From Archangium violaceum (lineage in GTDB: Bacteria; Myxococcota; Myxococcia; Myxococcales; Myxococcaceae), in the NCBI RefSeq assembly GCF_016859125.1, contig NZ_CP069338.1, positions 11,225,501 to 11,289,500 on the forward strand: a DNA stretch of 64,000 nucleotides, in the 5' to 3' direction. The position numbers and the translations under genes were made by a program. The notes under the pieces were generated by a model. The model saw only the letters and a program-made list of their open reading frames with translations, had not been told where the DNA came from and searched no databases. The stretch's first letter is position 1, and each line of letters starts with the position of its first letter. Shown here one piece after another: positions 23,478 through 30,984 of the stretch.

Positions 23478-23646
23478 GAGGGGGAAAACAGTACTCGCAG
23501 GCCCGCGTCCGAGTCATCGGCCCCAGGCGTCCCACTCACGAGCCGATCGTCCACGGACGGAGAGCCCGTCCCGAGCCCCCGCCGACGAGCGCCCCCTGGC
23601 ATGAGCCGTGCTCCCCCTCGGGTTCCACCCAGCGCCGAGAGGGACC

Positions 23647-24411
23647 ATGAAGGTCGACGGTCATAACGAGGCAGCGCCGGCCCGGCCGGCATCGGACAAG
23701 AAACGCTTCCAGGAAGCGCTGAAGAAGACCCCCCCGAATGCGGTGAAGACCCCGGCTCGAGGAGGACCAACCCCCCGCACCTCCCTGGCCCCCACACGCG
23801 CCGCCACTGCAACCGTGGCCACCAACGGGCTGGCGCGGACGCCACGACAGGGCGCCTTCGCCAGCGCCGAGCACCTCGGACAGGTCCGACAGGGACTGAA
23901 TGTCGAGGCCCACCGACTCCGGGAAGTGCGCGGGGAGGCCCAGCAGGCAAACCAGGAGCAGGTGCGACAGCGCGTGACCGACCTCATCGCCCGGGAGCTC
24001 ACCCGTGAACCGAGCGCCGAGCCGGTGGCTCCACACGCCCCCCTGCCATCACCCACCCAGGAAACCCGACCCACCACGCCTCCCCTGGAGGCGGCTGCCC
24101 TCTCCGGAGCAACGGGCCCGGGTGGAGCCAGCGCCGGGGCCGTGGAGACCCAGAGCTCCGAGGCCCGCGTCCAGGCCACCCTGGAGCTCATCGAGAAGAT
24201 CGACGTGTTCGTGAAGTCGCAGCGGCCCGCGCTGGCGATGCGGCTGGGGGGTTCCCTGGACGCCACCGTGGAGGTGGAACGCACGGGTGAGCGCGAGGTG
24301 GCCCTGCGCATCCAGGGGCGCCGTGGGCCCCTCCCCCAGAAGGAGCTGGCACGCATCCGTGGCGCCCTGGCCGAACGGGGCCTGAAGCTCAGTGCCTTCC
24401 ACTCCTCTTGA
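23647..24411 (+). CDS. Hypothetical protein with FliK/SctP-like C-terminus
   Basis: A 254-residue protein. Residues 1-160 are Pro/Ala/Thr/Arg-rich and probably disordered. Residues about 175-254 form a compact alpha-beta unit (ELIEKIDVFVKSQRPALAMRLGG, DATVEVERTGEREVALRIQG, LARIRGALAERGLKLSAF), which is reminiscent of the C-terminal domain of flagellar hook-length control or type III needle-length proteins. That is a weak pattern match. No type III secretion genes lie nearby. The start ATG at 23647 has GAGAGGG upstream. Confidence 0.6.
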   Translation: MKVDGHNEAAPARPASDKKRFQEALKKTPPNAVKTPARGGPTPRTSLAPTRAATATVATNGLARTPRQGAFASAEHLGQVRQGLNVEAHRLREVRGEAQQANQEQVRQRVTDLIARELTREPSAEPVAPHAPLPSPTQETRPTTPPLEAAALSGATGPGGASAGAVETQSSEARVQATLELIEKIDVFVKSQRPALAMRLGGSLDATVEVERTGEREVALRIQGRRGPLPQKELARIRGALAERGLKLSAFHSS

Positions 24412-24430
24412 GAGGGGAACTCCGGGCAGG

Positions 24431-24464
24431 AAAAAGGCCCTGCCGTCTTTCGACGGGGGGCCTT
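24431..24464 (-). terminator. Intrinsic terminator after the ferredoxin gene
   Basis: On the minus strand AAGGCC...CCGTC-GAAA-GACGG...GGCC is followed by TTTTT. It lies about 30 bases after the fdxA stop. It also lies 20 bases after the convergent gene at 23647-24411 and may serve both. Confidence 0.8.
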
Positions 24465-24495
24465 GGAACGACCTTGGGACTCGGGGATGAGCGGC

Positions 24496-24831
24496 CTACT
24501 TGCCGGGCTTGGCCTCGAGCAGGCTCCGCTTGCCCTTCTTGTCCTTGAAGCTGTCGGCGTCGGGCAGGGCCGCCTTCTTCTCCGCGATGTTCGGCCACTG
24601 CGTGGCGAACTGCGCGTTCAGCGCCTTGTACTCGCCATACTCGGAGGGCAGATCCGACTCGGGGAAGATCGCCTTGGTCGGGCAGACCGGCTCACACGCA
24701 CCGCAGTCGATGCACTCGTCCGGGTGGATGACCAGGAAGTTGGCGCCCTCGTAGAAGCAGTTGACCGGGCAGACCTCGACACAGTCGGTGTACTTGCACT
24801 TGATGCAAGGCTCGGTGACCACGTAAGCCAT
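24496..24831 (-). CDS. fdxA: Seven-iron ferredoxin (FdxA type)
   Basis: A 111-residue ferredoxin carrying electrons through a [3Fe-4S] and a [4Fe-4S] cluster. The N-terminal half has [18 protein letters not shown] and the second site has [17 protein letters not shown]. The long C-terminal extension ([21 protein letters not shown]) is normal for FdxA. The start is ATG 24831 with GAGGAG eight bases upstream; a longer in-frame form is rejected. Confidence 0.93.
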   Translation of the reverse strand: MAYVVTEPCIKCKYTDCVEVCPVNCFYEGANFLVIHPDECIDCGACEPVCPTKAIFPESDLPSEYGEYKALNAQFATQWPNIAEKKAALPDADSFKDKKGKRSLLEAKPGK

Positions 24832-24922
24832 TGAAATCTCCTCTTGGACTGAGTCCGTGCCCGCGCACACTAATGGGTTGTCGCGGGGGTGGCACTCCCT
24901 AAATTAAGCACCCCCCTTCGCC

Positions 24923-26011
24923 TCACCCCAGAAGGCCCTGGGCACGCATCAGTTCGGCTACCAGGATGGCTCCCTTGGCCGCTCCCATCTTCGTATTGTG
25001 GGAGACGAGCAGGTACTTGAAGCCGTTCTCCAGGACGCCGTCCTCGCGCACCCGGCCCACCGTGGTGGCCATGCCCGCGTGGGTGTCGCGATCCAGGCGC
25101 GGCTGCGGGCGGAACGGATCATCCAACACCTCGATCCACCGCGGCGGAGCCGACGGCAGGTCGCGCGACACGTCAGCGCCCCGCCACTCGCGCATCGCCG
25201 CCACCACCTCCTGCACGGAGGCCTTGCGCCCGAGCGACACGAAGACGGACTCGGTGTGCCCCTCCATCACCGCCACGCGGGTGCAGGTGCAGGACACCCG
25301 GACGTCATGCGGAGCGATGGCCGAGCCCCCGGCCCGCAGCGCGCCGAGGATCTTCTTCGTCTCCACCTGGACCTTCTCCTCCTCCTTGGGAATGTAGGGG
25401 ATGACGTTGTCCAGGATGTCCAGGCCGATGACGCCAGGCGAGCGGCCCGCGCCGGACATGGCCTGCATCGAGGTCATCATCACCGCCTTGACGCCGAAGT
25501 GCTCGGCCAGCGGGGCCAGGGTGATGGCCAGACCCGTGGTGGTGCAGTTGGGGATGGGGACGATGAAGCCCTTCCAGCCGCGGCGCTTCTGCTGCTCGCG
25601 CACCAGCGGCGAGTGGGCGGCGTTCACCGGGGGAATGAGCAGCGGCACGTCCTCCTCGTAGCGGAAGGCGCTGGCCGCGGAGAACACGGGGATGTCCCGC
25701 GCGAGCCGGGGCTCCATGTCCTTGGCCACGTCCGACTCCACCGCCGAGAAGGCGATGTCGTAGTCCTTCGCCTGGACCTCCTCGCCGCTCACCACCTTCA
25801 TCTTCGCGATCGACTCCGGCATCGCCTCGGGGACGAACCAGGCGGTCATCCCGTTGGCCGTGCGCAGCGCCTCCGCGTAGGCCTTGCCCGCCGAGCGCGG
25901 CGAGGCCGCCAGCCCGGTGAGCTCGATGTAGGGGTGATCCTTCAGCGCGGCGATGAACTGCTGGCCGGCAAGTCCAGTGGCACCAATGAGGACGGCGCGA
26001 AGCTTGGCCAT
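24923..26011 (-). CDS. asd: Aspartate-semialdehyde dehydrogenase
   Basis: A 362-residue enzyme that reduces aspartyl phosphate to aspartate semialdehyde with NADPH, at the branch to lysine, threonine and methionine. The N-terminal nucleotide-binding motif is GATGLAGQQF. The active-site cysteine is in IPNCTTTGL near residue 154, and the second catalytic region is MEGHTESVF. PNCTTTG is the archaeal/fungal-type signature rather than the E. coli one. It starts at ATG 26011 and stands alone on the strand. Confidence 0.93.
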   Translation of the reverse strand: MAKLRAVLIGATGLAGQQFIAALKDHPYIELTGLAASPRSAGKAYAEALRTANGMTAWFVPEAMPESIAKMKVVSGEEVQAKDYDIAFSAVESDVAKDMEPRLARDIPVFSAASAFRYEEDVPLLIPPVNAAHSPLVREQQKRRGWKGFIVPIPNCTTTGLAITLAPLAEHFGVKAVMMTSMQAMSGAGRSPGVIGLDILDNVIPYIPKEEEKVQVETKKILGALRAGGSAIAPHDVRVSCTCTRVAVMEGHTESVFVSLGRKASVQEVVAAMREWRGADVSRDLPSAPPRWIEVLDDPFRPQPRLDRDTHAGMATTVGRVREDGVLENGFKYLLVSHNTKMGAAKGAILVAELMRAQGLLG

Positions 26012-26114
26012 GACGTGTGACTCCCTTTCAGTAGGGGTCGTGGGGATGGCGCGTCCTTTACACCCTTTGGCGCCGGACTTCTACGCACCGCGGCGCAGGT
26101 AGACACTCCGGGAC

Positions 26115-26522
26115 TCAGCACATCCCACTCGCCGAAGTGCCCGAAATGTGGCTCTCGGTCGGCAACCCATGGGTGATCCACCCCTGGAGGCCACCTTCCA
26201 GACAGATGGCGTTGAACCCCCGCTGTTGAAGCAGGCGGCAGGCCCGGCGCGAGTCCGAGCCGTCCGGAGAACACCCACACACCACGATGAGCTCGTCATC
26301 GGGAAGTGCCGCCGCGTCCCGTAGGATTTCCTCGAAGGGCATCCACAGGGCTCCAGGGATGTGCAGGCCGAAGCGCTCCCAATCCGCGGGATCACGGCAG
26401 TCGAGCACGAGCACTTCCTCGTCTCCGAGCCGTACGTAGAGCTCGGTACAAGGTATTCGGGGATCCACCACCCGGGACCTCCTGATGCGGTGTCTGTACC
26501 GCAGAACGAGGAGCACACCCAT
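26115..26522 (-). CDS. Rhodanese-domain protein
   Basis: A 135-residue single-domain sulfurtransferase-like protein. The rhodanese pattern is visible: VLVLDCRDPADWERFGLHIPGAL, then VVCGCSPDGSDSRR, where the second Cys begins the active loop, and CLEGGLQGWITHGLP near the end. The start ATG at 26522 has GGGAAGGGG in front. It lies 59 bases downstream of the acyl-CoA dehydrogenase gene, same strand, possibly one transcript. The substrate is unknown. Confidence 0.8.
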   Translation of the reverse strand: MGVLLVLRYRHRIRRSRVVDPRIPCTELYVRLGDEEVLVLDCRDPADWERFGLHIPGALWMPFEEILRDAAALPDDELIVVCGCSPDGSDSRRACRLLQQRGFNAICLEGGLQGWITHGLPTESHISGTSASGMC

Positions 26523-26581
26523 CCCCTTCCCAACGGCCCGCCTGTCCGCCTGGACAGGGCCCTCCTCTGGACAGCGCTGTC

Positions 26582-27736
26582 CTAGAGGCCGAGCTGCCGG
26601 GCGATGATCTCGTTCATGATCTCGCTGGTCCCCCCACCAATGGGGCCCAGGCGCGCGTCCCGCCAGTGTCGCTGGATGTCGTACTCCATCATGTATCCGG
26701 CGCCGCCGTGGAGCTGGAGACACGCGTCGGCCACCCGGCAGGCCGTCTCGGTGGCCACCTTCTTGGCCATGGACGTCTGGGCAATGGCGTACTCGCCCCC
26801 CACGTGCAGGCGCAGCGCGTGGTAGGTGAGCTGACGCGCCGCCTCGAAGTCGGTGGCCAGCTCGGCGATCTTGTGCCGCACCACCTGGAACTCGTGGAGC
26901 GCCTGGCCGAACGCCCGCCGATCCCTCACGTGGGCCATGACGACCTCCAGCATCTCCTCCATGGCCCCGAGCGCCCCCAGGGCGAGTGACAGGCGCTCCC
27001 ACTGGAAGTTGCCCATGATCTGATAGAAGCCCTGCCCCTCCACCCCACCCAGGAGGTTGGCCGCGGGCACCCGACAGTCGTCGAAGAAGAGCTCCCCGGT
27101 GTCCGAGGCCCGCCACCCGAGCTTCTTCAGCTTCCGCCCCACGGAGAAGCCGGGGGTGCCCTTCTCCACCACCAGCAGGGACAGACCCTTGTGCCCGGCC
27201 TCGGGGTTCGTCTTCACCGCCAGCACCACGAAGTCCGCCCTGACCCCATTGGTGATGTAGGTCTTCGAGCCGTTGACGACGTAGCTGTCGCCATCGCGGC
27301 GGGCGGTGGTGAGCAGGCCGGCCACGTCCGAGCCCCCATTGGGCTCCGTGATGCCGAGCGCGCCGATCTTCTCCCCCCGGATGGCCGGGGCGAGGAAGCG
27401 CCGCTTCTGGTCCTCGGTGCCGAACTTGTGCAGGGGGCCGGTGGCGATGGTGTGCTGGGCCCCCAATCCGGCGGCGACTCCTCCCGAGCCGCAGCGCCCC
27501 ATCTCCTCGAGCAGCACCGCCTCGTACAGCTCCCCGGCGTTGGAGCCCCCATACGCCTCCGGGTACTTGAGGCCCAGGAAGCCCAGCTCGCCAAAGCGGG
27601 TGAAGAGCTCCCGGGGGAACTCCTCCTTCTCCTCCCACTCGCTGGCGAAGGGCTTCAGCTCCTTGTCCACCACCGCCCGGACCGTGCGGCGGAAGGCCTC
27701 GTGCTCCTCCAGGTACAGCCCGTAACCGTGCAGCAT
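26582..27736 (-). CDS. Acyl-CoA dehydrogenase (long-chain type)
   Basis: A 384-residue flavin enzyme of fatty-acid or branched-chain oxidation. Signatures: GALGITEPNGGSDVAG, YVVNGSKTYITNG, and the C-terminal LHGGAGYMMEYDIQRHWRDARLG and GGGTSEIMNEIIAR. The position that is Glu in medium-chain enzymes (YEGT) is Gly here. This is the long-chain/isovaleryl pattern in which the base is a helix-G Glu, here probably in QWERLSLA. The start ATG at 27736 has GGAGG nine bases upstream. The exact acyl substrate cannot be read from sequence. Confidence 0.9.
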   Translation of the reverse strand: MLHGYGLYLEEHEAFRRTVRAVVDKELKPFASEWEEKEEFPRELFTRFGELGFLGLKYPEAYGGSNAGELYEAVLLEEMGRCGSGGVAAGLGAQHTIATGPLHKFGTEDQKRRFLAPAIRGEKIGALGITEPNGGSDVAGLLTTARRDGDSYVVNGSKTYITNGVRADFVVLAVKTNPEAGHKGLSLLVVEKGTPGFSVGRKLKKLGWRASDTGELFFDDCRVPAANLLGGVEGQGFYQIMGNFQWERLSLALGALGAMEEMLEVVMAHVRDRRAFGQALHEFQVVRHKIAELATDFEAARQLTYHALRLHVGGEYAIAQTSMAKKVATETACRVADACLQLHGGAGYMMEYDIQRHWRDARLGPIGGGTSEIMNEIIARQLGL

Positions 27737-27815
27737 CGTGACGTACCTCCGGTGGCTGGACCGCTCGCCCCCGATGCTACCGGACACGGACGAGCAGACT
27801 CCCCTCTCTACTGTC

Positions 27816-27844
27816 TTGACCCGGCTGTTTCGGGTTCATATAAG
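27816..27844 (+). promoter_or_regulatory. Promoter of tRNA-Cys
   Basis: TTGACC (27816-27821) and TATAAG (27839-27844) are 17 bases apart, and the tRNA begins 19 bases after the -10 element. This is a near-consensus sigma-70-type promoter in the correct place. Confidence 0.85.
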
Positions 27845-27862
27845 GCCGTACACGCTTCTCGC

Positions 27863-27934
27863 GGCGCCATAGCCAAGTGGTAAGGCAAAGGTCTGCAAAA
27901 CCTTCATTCCCCGGTTCGAATCCGGGTGGCGCCT
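27863..27934 (+). tRNA. tRNA-Cys (anticodon GCA)
   Basis: A 72-base tRNA with acceptor GGCGCCA/TGGCGCC, anticodon loop TCTGCAAAA (anticodon GCA), T loop TTCGAAT and discriminator T, the base expected for tRNA-Cys. The 3' CCA is not encoded. Confidence 0.97.
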
Positions 27935-27940
27935 CACAGT

Positions 27941-27983
27941 AAGGCCCGATGTGGACTCCGGTTCACATCGGGCCTTCGTGTTT
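27941..27983 (+). terminator. Terminator of tRNA-Cys
   Basis: A perfect 13-base inverted repeat (aaggcccgatgtg / cacatcgggcctt, 27941-27953 with 27964-27976) with a 10-base loop is followed by cgtgttt. It ends the tRNA-Cys transcript 7 bases after the tRNA. Confidence 0.85.
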
Positions 27984-29618
27984 CCGGGGTCCGGGAGCGT
28001 AGCGGGAAGTGGCCTTGCCGTCCTCGGAAGGCCGGGGAGATGCTCGCCGCCCCACCCTCCCTGGAGTCCGCTCCTGAGCATTTCTTCCCGTCGACTGGTG
28101 TCGTCCCTCCTGTCCCTGTCCCTCCTCGGCTCACCGGCCCTGGCCGCGGAGTCGTCCAAGGCCGCGGTGAAGTCCTCGGAAGCCACTCGGGCCGAGGCGG
28201 CTCGGCTGACCTCCGCCTTCCTCGGGGACACGCCGCTGCTGCGCGACCTGCAGTCCCTCGTCGACGAGGTGGGCGGTAGGGCGACGGGCTCGCCGGCCAA
28301 CCTGCGCTCGGTGGACTGGGCGCTCGCGCGCTTCCGTGAGGCCGGCGTCGAGGCTCGCAAGGAGGCCTTCCAGATGCCGGGCCTGTGGCTGGAGCGCTCG
28401 GCGTCCGCCAGCGTGCGCGGCGCCGGGGTGGACTACTCGCCGCGCATCGCGGCCATGCCCTTCTCCACCGCGACCCCCAGAGGCGGGATGACGGCTCCGC
28501 TACTCGATGCCGGCAAGGGGACGGAGAAGGACTTCCAAGCACTCGGACAGAAGGCGAAGGGCGCGTTCCTGCTCGTGGACACGGCGGAGCTGAAGGACGT
28601 GGACGGCCTGTTCCGCGAGTACGCCGAGGCCGCTGAAATCGAGCAGCGGGCCTTCGCGGCCGGAGTGGCGGGCGTGGTGTACGTGGGCTCGCGGCCCAAC
28701 AACCTGCTGTACCGGCACAACGTGTCCGTGGGCCTGCGCAACACGCGGCCCATGATGGTGATGGAGCGGGACGGCGCCCTGCGCGCCCAGCGCCTGCTTC
28801 GCGCGGGCAAGACGCTGACCCTCACGGCCGACATCGACATTCAGTCCGGGCCCGCCTACGAGAGCTACAACGTCATCGGGGAGATTCGTGGCAGCACGCG
28901 CCCGGACGAGGTGGTGGTGCTCGGCGCGCACCTGGACTCGTGGGACCTGGGCACGGGCGCGCTGGACAACGGGGCCAACGTGGTGGCGCTCATCGATGTG
29001 GCCCGGCAGATGAAGCGGCTGGGCATCAAACCGGCGCGCACCCTGCGCTTCGCCCTGTGGAACGGCGAGGAGCAGGGCATGTACGGCTCCGCAGGCTACA
29101 CGCAATCGCACGAGGCCGAGCTGGACAAGCACGTGATGGCAGCCTCATTCGACATCGGCTGCGGGCGCATCACCGGCTTCTTCACGGGCGGACGCCCCGA
29201 GCTGCCTCCCCTGGTGGACCGCGCGCTCGAGCCGGTGAAGGGACTGGGCCCCTTCACGCAGGTGGACGTGCCGCTCGTGGGTACGGACAACTTCGACTTC
29301 ATGCTGCACGGCGTACCCAACCTGGTGGCCAACCAGGAGCCCGCGCTCTACGGTCCGAACTACCACGCACGCTCGGACGAGCTGGACAAGTGCGACCCGC
29401 AGCAGCTGCGGCTCAATACCGCCATCACGGCGGCGATCGCGTATGGCTTCGCGCAGATGGACGCGAAGCTGCCGCGCCAATCACGTGCTCAAGTGGAGGA
29501 ACTGGTGCGCACCACGGACCTGGGCCAGCAGCTGAAGAGCTCCGGCCAATACGACGACTGGATGTCTGGGAAGCGCGGACGAAAGGGGAACACCCGCGCG
29601 GGCCCCGCGACCCGCTGA
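27951..29618 (+). CDS. M28-family zinc aminopeptidase (secreted)
   Basis: A zinc peptidase of family M28, up to 555 residues. The metal and catalytic motifs are GAHLDSWDLGTGALDNGAN, NGEEQGMYGS, and YHARSDELDKCD near the end; a PA domain lies in the middle (GVAGVVYVGSRPNN). A signal peptide is visible around RRLVSSLLSLSLLGSPALAAE. The start is unsure: the GTG at 27951 lies inside the tRNA terminator hairpin, so the real start is probably farther in, such as GTG 28098 or a non-standard codon near 28074. Secreted M28 enzymes remove N-terminal residues from peptides, fitting a predatory lifestyle; that last point is inference. Confidence 0.85.
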   Translation: MDSGSHRAFVFPGSGSVAGSGLAVLGRPGRCSPPHPPWSPLLSISSRRLVSSLLSLSLLGSPALAAESSKAAVKSSEATRAEAARLTSAFLGDTPLLRDLQSLVDEVGGRATGSPANLRSVDWALARFREAGVEARKEAFQMPGLWLERSASASVRGAGVDYSPRIAAMPFSTATPRGGMTAPLLDAGKGTEKDFQALGQKAKGAFLLVDTAELKDVDGLFREYAEAAEIEQRAFAAGVAGVVYVGSRPNNLLYRHNVSVGLRNTRPMMVMERDGALRAQRLLRAGKTLTLTADIDIQSGPAYESYNVIGEIRGSTRPDEVVVLGAHLDSWDLGTGALDNGANVVALIDVARQMKRLGIKPARTLRFALWNGEEQGMYGSAGYTQSHEAELDKHVMAASFDIGCGRITGFFTGGRPELPPLVDRALEPVKGLGPFTQVDVPLVGTDNFDFMLHGVPNLVANQEPALYGPNYHARSDELDKCDPQQLRLNTAITAAIAYGFAQMDAKLPRQSRAQVEELVRTTDLGQQLKSSGQYDDWMSGKRGRKGNTRAGPATR

Positions 29619-29688
29619 CGCCAAGCCGCCACCGACCGGACGGAGGCTCCCGAATCCGGCGGCTTCGGGATTGCTCTGTGTGAGAGGC

Positions 29689-30444
29689 ATGCTGAAATCT
29701 CCACGCATGGTCCCTCGCCGTCCCTCCGATCCCGAGTCCACCGAGCCGAACGACCCGTCCGTCGAGGCGGCCTTCCAAGCAGCTCCCCCCGAGATGGTGG
29801 CGGAGATTCTCAACGGCGAGCTGCACCTCAGCCCTCGCCCGGATCGCCCGCACACCAACGCGGCGTCGCGCCTGGGCGCTCTCCTCTCGATGCCCTTCTT
29901 GTTCGGCAAAGGGGGACCGGGCGGATGGGTCATCCTCGATGAGCCCGAGTTCCACCTCGGTTCCCGGCCGGACAAGCTTGTGCCAGACATCGCCGGGTGG
30001 AGACGCGAGCGCCTGCCTTTGGCTATCGGCGGAGACGATGCCCCGGCGTACTACGACCTCGCCCCAGATTGGGTGTGCGAGGTGCTCTCCGAGCGCACGC
30101 GGCGCATCGACAAGGTCGAGAAGATGCGCATCTACGCTCGGGAGGGAGTGCGGAACGTGTGGCACGTGGACCCGGTCGCCCGCACGCTCGACATCTTCCG
30201 GGGAGCGGGACGTCACTGGTTGCTCGTCGATTCCTTCGCCGGAGACGAGCGCGTCCACGCCGAGCCTTCGAGGCCGTCGAGCTCGAACTGGCGCTCGTCT
30301 GGTCCGAGTAGCCCGGACTCAACAGGCGCAGCCGGGTCCCTTATGGCAGACCTTGCTGCACGAGATGCACGAGTCCCCGCAGGGACAGCCTTTCTTGCAC
30401 ACCTTGCAGCAGGTCCGTGCTGGGGCGGAGCTGGGGGAATCTGA
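29689..30444 (+). CDS. Uma2-family putative endonuclease with a C-terminal frameshift
   Basis: A PD-(D/E)xK-fold protein of the Uma2 (DUF820) family, common in myxobacteria and cyanobacteria, with no firm known function. Core motifs are MVAEILNGELHLSPRP, GGWVILDEPEFHL, LVPDIAGWRRERLP, WVCEVLSERTRRIDKVEKM and GVRNVWHVDPVARTLDIF. After GDERVHAEP the frame changes. The other forward frame reads FEAVELELALVWSE and stops at 30311, which is the normal family ending, so one base (a C near 30266) seems missing. As written, the frame runs on to 30444 and overlaps the convergent gene by 126 bases. It is either a sequencing error or a recent mutation. The start could also be ATG 29707. Confidence 0.75.
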   Translation: MLKSPRMVPRRPSDPESTEPNDPSVEAAFQAAPPEMVAEILNGELHLSPRPDRPHTNAASRLGALLSMPFLFGKGGPGGWVILDEPEFHLGSRPDKLVPDIAGWRRERLPLAIGGDDAPAYYDLAPDWVCEVLSERTRRIDKVEKMRIYAREGVRNVWHVDPVARTLDIFRGAGRHWLLVDSFAGDERVHAEPSRPSSSNWRSSGPSSPDSTGAAGSLMADLAARDARVPAGTAFLAHLAAGPCWGGAGGI

Positions 30445-30864
30445 CGAAGAGGCCTCGTCAGACTCATCCACGCTCCAGCCTGTGTCTCGTGGAGCCTGCG
30501 TGGAGGCTGGCACTACCGTCGGGTCCGCCGAGGACTGCTCGGGTTGACTCTGGACCTGGGCCTCTTGCGAGGGGGCCTGCTTGACGACCTCGTTCGCGCA
30601 GCGCCGAAGATCCTCAGGTGTTGGCGCCTCGTCCTTCCCTTTCTGCTTGTGTCGCAGGCGCAAGGCGTCCGCCGCGCACGTGCAATACCGCAGGCGATTG
30701 TCGTCCTGAAGGCTCGGGTTGGACTTCTTGACCTTCTCGGAGCAGGAGAGGACGAAGGTCAGCACCTCCTCGCTCGACAGCTCCTTCGGCTCGAAGAGGT
30801 TCGGAGTGTCGGCGGAGGCGGTGAGCGACAGGCACAGCACTGCAATCAGCACGTGACGGGACAT
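30319..30864 (-). CDS. Secreted protein with Cys-rich C-terminal motif
   Basis: A 181-residue protein with a signal peptide (MSRHVLIAVLCLSLTASA). The mature part has a small N-terminal domain with three Cys (FVLSCSEKVKK, LRYCTCAADAL), a Ser/Pro/Gln linker, and a C-terminal tail of about 31 residues with 11 Cys (TCCKVCKKGCPCGDSC, ISCSKVCHKGPGCAC). The tail resembles small disulphide or metal-binding knots found on secreted bacterial proteins. Its function is not known. The start ATG at 30864 is chosen for the signal peptide. Confidence 0.75.
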   Translation of the reverse strand: MSRHVLIAVLCLSLTASADTPNLFEPKELSSEEVLTFVLSCSEKVKKSNPSLQDDNRLRYCTCAADALRLRHKQKGKDEAPTPEDLRRCANEVVKQAPSQEAQVQSQPEQSSADPTVVPASTQAPRDTGWSVDESDEASSSDSPSSAPARTCCKVCKKGCPCGDSCISCSKVCHKGPGCAC

Positions 30865-30984
30865 GAGGGCCCTCGGGCGGATGTAGCGCAGGCTACACCA
30901 CGCCCGGAAGCGCAACGTCATGGCCCCCTGCCGCACGGGAGGAAGCTCGGTGTGTCCTGAGCGGAACCAGGACACGCCGTTCAA

